This document shows positions 27,843-34,020 of a DNA stretch of 34,020 nt, piece by piece. How positions within the stretch are numbered: the stretch's first letter is position 1; each line of letters opens with the position of its first letter. Under the pieces are notes generated by a model. The model was not told the DNA's origin. It worked only from the letters and a program-made list of their open reading frames with translations, and did not search any database. A program made the position numbers and the translations under genes. This DNA comes from an uncultured Asticcacaulis sp. (lineage in GTDB: Bacteria > Pseudomonadota > Alphaproteobacteria > Caulobacterales > Caulobacteraceae), in the NCBI GenBank assembly GCA_946482045.1, contig CAMLPZ010000007.1:1-34020 (forward strand). Reading direction: 5' to 3'.

Positions 27843-28742
27843 ATGCCGGCGGCCTTTGATTGCCTGATTATTGGCGGTGGACCCGCAGGTCTGACGGCGG
27901 CGATCTATATGGCGCGGTTCCGGCGCTCGGTGGCGCTGATCGACGATGGCCGCAGCCGTGCCGAGCTCATCCCTCTGTCGCACAACTTCCCGGGCTTTCC
28001 CGATGGCGTGACCGGCCTCAGTCTGTTGGCTCGGCTTAACGCGCAGGCGTCCGCTTACGAGCTGGCGCGGTTTGAAGGCCTGGCGGATGCACTGGAGCGG
28101 GACGAAGGCGGGTTTACCGCCTGCTTCGGATCAGAGCGCGTCATGGGACGAACGGTCATCCTGACGACCGGGATTGCGGATGCTGGAATGGATACGCCGA
28201 ATTGGGCGACAGCTGTTTCCAAAGGCACATTGCGGCTGTGTCCGGTGTGCGATGCCTATGAGACTATCGACAAGCGAGTAGCGATCATGGCGCGCACCGG
28301 TGACGCGGTTGCGCACGCGCTTTTCCTGAGGACCTACACGGCCGACCTGACCCTGATCCATGTTCCGGAGATGGACGGCCTGACGACCGACCAGAGGAAC
28401 TGCCTGTCGGAGGCAGGGATCGGCCTGCTCGAATCGTCACACGCGGCGCTGAAGGTCAGTGAGGCGGGCGAAGCAGCGGCGGTTGTTAATGGTCAGGCGC
28501 ACGTTTTCGACAGCATCTACCCGATGTTCGGCTGCCGGCCGCGGTCGGCATTGGCATTGTCGTTGGGCGCCAGGTGCGACAACGCCGGGAAGCTGGTGAC
28601 CGACGCCTATCAGCAGACCTCCGTGCCGGGGCTTTATGCGGCGGGCGACGTCGTGAGCGGGCTGAACCAGATCAGTGTCGCCGTCGGACAGGCGGCTGTG
28701 GCGGCCACGCATATCAATGTCGAACTGCCGCGCCGCTGGTGA
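27843..28742 (+). CDS. Thioredoxin-reductase-like FAD flavoprotein with degenerate NADPH site
   Basis: The 299-residue protein resembles low-molecular-weight thioredoxin reductase. The start is the ATG of MPAAFDCLIIGGGPAG (AGGG eight bases upstream) rather than an upstream TTG. The FAD loop IIGGGPAGLTAAIYMAR is at about residues 9-25, the redox pair CPVCDAYE at about 133-140, and the second FAD motif GLYAAGDVVSG near 263. The pyridine-nucleotide loop, normally GxGxxA, reads MARTGDAVAHAL (about 149-160), and the usual HRRxxxR element is missing (LIHVPEMDG). It may therefore use another electron donor or act as a disulfide oxidase; the family is related to TrxR but its partner is unknown. It converges with the next gene with a seven-base gap. 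Confidence 0.87.
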   Translation: MPAAFDCLIIGGGPAGLTAAIYMARFRRSVALIDDGRSRAELIPLSHNFPGFPDGVTGLSLLARLNAQASAYELARFEGLADALERDEGGFTACFGSERVMGRTVILTTGIADAGMDTPNWATAVSKGTLRLCPVCDAYETIDKRVAIMARTGDAVAHALFLRTYTADLTLIHVPEMDGLTTDQRNCLSEAGIGLLESSHAALKVSEAGEAAAVVNGQAHVFDSIYPMFGCRPRSALALSLGARCDNAGKLVTDAYQQTSVPGLYAAGDVVSGLNQISVAVGQAAVAATHINVELPRRW

Positions 28743-28749
28743 ATATTTT

Positions 28750-29847
28750 TTAGGAAGCGCGCAGCTTTCTTGTCAGCATCATTGCGGCGACGACACAGCC
28801 TCCGAACAACGCGCCCTCAAGGCCGCTGGTGACCAGGCGGCTTACGGGGCCGAAGGTGGTTTCGCCCAAGGCGTTCCAGATGGGATCGAGGCGCAGGCGC
28901 GACGCCGGCACGTGCTGGCTGAGCAGGAACAGACTGCCGGCCATCATCCGTCCGCCAGTCAGGAAGACAAAGATGCCGGCGGCGCAGCCGCTGAGCAGAC
29001 CGATGAGGGCAAACCGCCGCAGCGATGGTTTCGTTCCCGGACGGCCCGCCATCCAGGCGCCGAAGCCGACGCCCGCGCCCAGGATGGCGCCTTCCGGGGC
29101 GCCGGTGATGTTGCCTGGCGATTGGCCGAACAAAAGGTTGAGGGCATCAAGCCCCACAAGCTTGACAATGGCGCCGACGATCAGCCCGCCGGCGGAACCA
29201 CCGGCGATGGTCCAGAGCGTCGCGCCGCGCGAGGCCAGACTGCCTGCCGCAATGCCGAAACTGACGCCCAAGCCGCCCAGGAAGGCGACGATGACGGTGA
29301 GGCAGATGACGACGAGCAGGACAGAAACCGCGCCCATGCCCGCGACCATGGGCTGGGACGAGGCGCTGAAGCCGTAAAGCATGCCGCCGACAATGCCCGC
29401 GAAAACGGCGCCCGCGGTCCCTGCCCCGCTTAAGGCAAGCAGTTGCCGCCAGTCATAAGGCTTTGCCAGTGCCTGCATCGGCTGGACGGTGATCGTGGGT
29501 TCGGCGGCACGGCTGGACGCGACGATCTCGACCGGAGCGATGAAACGATAGCCGTGCTTGACGACGGTCTCGATATAACGCGGCTTGCCGGCGTCGTCGC
29601 CCAATTGGCGGCGGAGCGTGCGGATACATTGGGTCAGGGCTTCGTCGGTAACGGGCACGCCGCGCCACACTTCGTCTAGAAAACGGTCCTTGGAGACCAG
29701 CTTTCCCTGCTCGCGCACCAGCAGCGCCAGGGCGTCGAGATAGCGCGTGTTCAGCTCCACCGGGACGTCATCGCACATAAGCAGGCGATCATGGGGATCG
29801 AGAACGAAGCGTTCGAAGCGGAAGCGGCCTGTGGTCATGCGCGCCAT
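28750..29847 (-). CDS. Winged-helix (OmpR/ToxR-type) regulator fused to a polytopic membrane domain
   Basis: The protein has 365 residues from the ATG of MARMTTGRF, chosen because AGG precedes it by five bases; an upstream TTG is less likely. Residues 8-105 are an OmpR-type winged helix: FERFVLDPHDRLLM, LNTRYLDALALLVREQGKLV, FLDEVWRGVPVTDEAL, then IRTLRRQLGD and the wing RYIETVVKHGYRFIAPV. From about residue 132 to the end the protein is very hydrophobic and Gly/Ala-rich, with some six to eight membrane segments. ToxR and CadC have one membrane helix, so this is a one-component membrane regulator of unusual form. The signal and target genes are unknown. It ends facing the flavoprotein gene. 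Confidence 0.86.
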   Translation of the reverse strand: MARMTTGRFRFERFVLDPHDRLLMCDDVPVELNTRYLDALALLVREQGKLVSKDRFLDEVWRGVPVTDEALTQCIRTLRRQLGDDAGKPRYIETVVKHGYRFIAPVEIVASSRAAEPTITVQPMQALAKPYDWRQLLALSGAGTAGAVFAGIVGGMLYGFSASSQPMVAGMGAVSVLLVVICLTVIVAFLGGLGVSFGIAAGSLASRGATLWTIAGGSAGGLIVGAIVKLVGLDALNLLFGQSPGNITGAPEGAILGAGVGFGAWMAGRPGTKPSLRRFALIGLLSGCAAGIFVFLTGGRMMAGSLFLLSQHVPASRLRLDPIWNALGETTFGPVSRLVTSGLEGALFGGCVVAAMMLTRKLRAS

Positions 29848-29889
29848 GTTTACCTGATCTTCGGGACGGCGCAATCGCCCAGGCGCCCT

Positions 29890-30963
29890 CTATTTTTCAA
29901 GCTTCGCCGGATCGATGACGACGTAGCGGATGCGCTTGCGGTCCCGGGTGTAGGTAATATGGACCAGGCCATCGGACGTCTGGATGACCGCCGGATAGGC
30001 GTAACCGCTGTTGAGCGGCGCGGATTCGAGCGTCAGGACGTCGCGCCAGGTGACGCCGTCGTCCGACAGGGCGATGCTGATCGGATAGCGTGGCCCGTTC
30101 CCCGGCCGGTCGGGAAAATGGCCGGTCGGGTTATAGACGATCAATTGCCGGCCATCCTTAAGAGTCACCGCGTCGGTGCCCGAATTGGGATTGGGCAGGT
30201 TGCTGGCCACAAGCGGGCTCCAGGTCCTGCCATTGTCCTTCGACCAGGTCATGGCGACCGTACCCTGACGCGTCCGGGCCGTGGCCTGAAGCTGGCCGTC
30301 CTTATGGAACAGGACGCTGGGCTGGATGGCTTCGATGCCGATCGGTGATGGCACGTCAGCGGTCTTCGTCCAGGTCCTGCCCTTGTCAGCCGAGCGCTCG
30401 AAATGCAGCCGCCACGCCGCATTGCCGGCGCCCGTCATGCCTTCGCGGTCTTCGGTGCTCGACGGTGACAGCCATATGCCGTCGGCGAGCACCACCGGCT
30501 TGTTCTTGATCGGCCCAAGGATACCGTCAGGCAGGCGCTCCGGCTTTGACCAGGTGCGCCCATCGTCCTTGGAGCGGATGACCATGCCCCACCAGGTCTG
30601 CGGGCTAGGGCCGGCCTTATAAAAGAGATGCAGATCGCTGCCCGGCTCCTGAAACAGCACGGGGTTCCAGGTCGGCAGGTGCGTGCCGTCAGCCTGTACG
30701 CCATCAGCGACGCTGACCGGCGTCAGCCATTTGCCGTTTTCCATGCGCGCGAACCAGATCGCTACGTCCGGGTGGCGCTCATATTCCCCGCCGAACCAGG
30801 CGGCGGCGATGGTGCCTTTGGTCGTTTGGACGATGGTCGAGGCGTGCGCTTCGGGATAAGGCGCGGTGTCGTAAATGTTTTCCAGGCGCAGGACGGGATT
30901 GGCCAGCGATACGGCTGGCACCGCTGCCAGCAACGCAAGGGCAATGGTCAGCAACTTCTGCAT
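29890..30963 (-). CDS. Secreted BNR-repeat (sialidase-like) protein
   Basis: The 357-residue protein starts with a signal peptide (MQKLLTIALALLAAVPAVSL, cleavage expected near ANP, residue 22). A six-bladed propeller pattern with four Asp-box repeats follows: SKDDGRTWS near residue 130, SADKGRTWT near 188, SKDNGRTWS near 239 and SDDGVTWR near 299. The block AAWFGGEYERHPDVAIW is typical of the BNR_2 group labelled exo-alpha-sialidase. A clear FRIP arginine motif is not seen, so true sialidase activity is unproven; other glycan hydrolysis or binding is possible. The ATG has GAGG seven bases upstream. No sugar-uptake genes are adjacent. Confidence 0.85.
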   Translation of the reverse strand: MQKLLTIALALLAAVPAVSLANPVLRLENIYDTAPYPEAHASTIVQTTKGTIAAAWFGGEYERHPDVAIWFARMENGKWLTPVSVADGVQADGTHLPTWNPVLFQEPGSDLHLFYKAGPSPQTWWGMVIRSKDDGRTWSKPERLPDGILGPIKNKPVVLADGIWLSPSSTEDREGMTGAGNAAWRLHFERSADKGRTWTKTADVPSPIGIEAIQPSVLFHKDGQLQATARTRQGTVAMTWSKDNGRTWSPLVASNLPNPNSGTDAVTLKDGRQLIVYNPTGHFPDRPGNGPRYPISIALSDDGVTWRDVLTLESAPLNSGYAYPAVIQTSDGLVHITYTRDRKRIRYVVIDPAKLEK

Positions 30964-31006
30964 GGCGCCACCTCTGAGAGCACTTACATCAAGTCTTCTC
31001 CCATCA

Positions 31007-31060
31007 CCCCTTCCGTCAGCTCGCTTTGCTCGCTGCCACCTTCCCCGTGAACGGGGAAGG
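31007..31060 (+). repeat. Intergenic hairpin repeat, copy 1
   Basis: The order is CCCCTTCCGTC, a variable stretch bounded by CAGC and GCTG, GCCACCTTCCCCGT, then ACGGGGAAGG, which forms a 10-bp hairpin with the preceding CCTTCCCCGT. It lies in the opposite orientation to copy 2, 25 bases away. Confidence 0.75.
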
Positions 31061-31085
31061 AATTAGCTGAGCGCATTTCACTTCT

Positions 31086-31139
31086 TCCTTCCCCGTTTAC
31101 GGGGAAGGTGGCATTTGCGGAGCAAATGACGGAAGGGGG
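31086..31139 (-). repeat. Intergenic hairpin repeat, copy 2 (inverted)
   Basis: The reverse complement matches copy 1 block by block: CCCCTTCCGTC, a variable hairpin (CATTTGC, TCC, GCAAATG), GCCACCTTCCCCGT, then ACGGGGAAGG. The variable hairpin differs in sequence from copy 1. Together the two copies could form one long cruciform or RNA stem. Confidence 0.75.
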
Positions 31140-31194
31140 ACTTCTTGCGTCAACTTTAAAACGCATCGAGCCGCAAAGGAAGGCGCTATCGCTA

Positions 31195-31228
31195 AACAAA
31201 AAATGGCCCAGCGTGAACCGGGCCATTT
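31195..31228 (-). terminator. Rho-independent terminator of lon
   Basis: On the minus strand AAATGGCCC pairs with GGGCCATTT across a ten-base loop, followed by TTTGTTT. It begins 19 bases after the lon stop. Confidence 0.85.
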
Positions 31229-31246
31229 CGATTGTCGCTTCCAACC

Positions 31247-33643
<2,397 letters not shown>

Positions 33644-33808
33644 TTTTACTCCTTGCGGCGTGTATCTGCCGCCTGACAAGACCGGCAGTCGTCTCGTGTT
33701 AACAAGTATGAACCCGAGGTTTCTACAGAGTCTTAAAGATAGGGCGCTTCACGGGCTTGTGCTTTCGCGTTGAACAAAAGCGAATCCGCCAGAGCGCTTC
33801 GTTAACAG

Positions 33809-33837
33809 ATGTGGGGGAAGGCCAGCGAAACTTCAAG
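33809..33837 (-). promoter_or_regulatory. Sigma-32-type heat-shock promoter candidate for lon
   Basis: On the minus strand CTTGAA (33832-33837) is followed after 15 bases by CCCCACAT (33809-33816), close to the RpoH consensus CTTGAA / CCCCATNT. Transcription would start near 33802, giving a leader of about 160 bases. Lon is a known heat-shock gene in many bacteria, which supports the reading. Confidence 0.65.
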
Positions 33838-33966
33838 GTATGTCGAAACCAGCCCGCCTCTCCTGTCCACCGGATTCTCCAGTGCGGACGTTAACCACAG
33901 CGTAGTCCCTTACTGCCTCTAAGGAAAATCACATTACGGATCGGTGTGATCTATTCACTTGAAAGG

Positions 33967-33998
33967 CCCCCCTTCCGTCATTTGCTCCGCAAATGCCC
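33967..33998 (+). repeat. Intergenic hairpin repeat, partial copy 3
   Basis: CCCCTTCCGTC followed by the hairpin CATTTGC-TCC-GCAAATG, the same blocks as the reverse complement of copy 2. The match ends before the GCCACCTTCCCCGT block, so this copy is truncated or diverged. Confidence 0.65.
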
Positions 33999-34020
33999 AT
34001 GGCTTGCGAAAGCTATACTT

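Larger units (their letters stand above)
30964..31194. other. Intergenic region between lon and the sialidase-like gene
   Basis: No gene is seen. It contains two inverted copies of a hairpin repeat (31007-31060 and 31086-31139), described separately. Confidence 0.6.
33644..34020. other. Upstream region of lon
   Basis: No protein gene is seen in this stretch. It has the lon leader of roughly 160 bases, a heat-shock promoter candidate and, at the window edge, a partial hairpin repeat. Confidence 0.5.

Overview
The window looks like chromosomal DNA of an alphaproteobacterium, most likely Caulobacterales (Caulobacter/Asticcacaulis type). The basis is the gene order nuoA-N followed by birA, coaX and rnj, GC-rich codon use, a hup gene and tRNA-Val lying between lon and nuo, and protein styles typical of that order. 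The genus is an inference. No phage genes, transposases or CRISPR array were seen.

Layout. Positions 1-612 hold the 3' end of a class I polyhydroxyalkanoate synthase gene with a terminator. From 19544 down to 884 one long minus-strand gene train encodes complex I (nuoA, B, C, D, an uncharacterised membrane protein, E, F, a cold-shock-like/TM2 protein, G, H, I, J, K, L, M, N), then biotin-protein ligase (birA), type III pantothenate kinase (coaX) and RNase J (rnj). Junctions are tight, and four neighbouring pairs share start and stop bases, so this is probably one operon or a few nested ones. Two genes in the train are not standard complex I subunits: 16368-16721 and 13851-14285.

From 19881 to 27005 an accessory block lies between tRNA-Asp (plus) and tRNA-Val (minus), both with their 3' ends facing inward. 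It holds an autotransporter, a membrane-anchored endonuclease/exonuclease/phosphatase-fold protein, a TrkA-type potassium channel, and a divergent pair: a MerR regulator with a CX7C loop and a SAM-dependent methyltransferase, separated by a SoxR-box-like dyad.

From 27005 to the end, hup (HU) and lon are split by a second accessory block: a thioredoxin-reductase-like flavoprotein with a degenerate NADPH motif, a winged-helix regulator fused to a polytopic membrane domain, and a secreted BNR/sialidase-like protein. Intergenic hairpin repeats lie near lon and upstream of tRNA-Val. Lon has a good heat-shock (sigma-32-type) promoter candidate.

The most interesting items are the two extra membrane proteins inside the nuo operon, the MerR/methyltransferase module, the flavoprotein with the degenerate pyridine-nucleotide site, the one-component membrane regulator, the perfect dyad upstream of nuoA and the hairpin repeat family.
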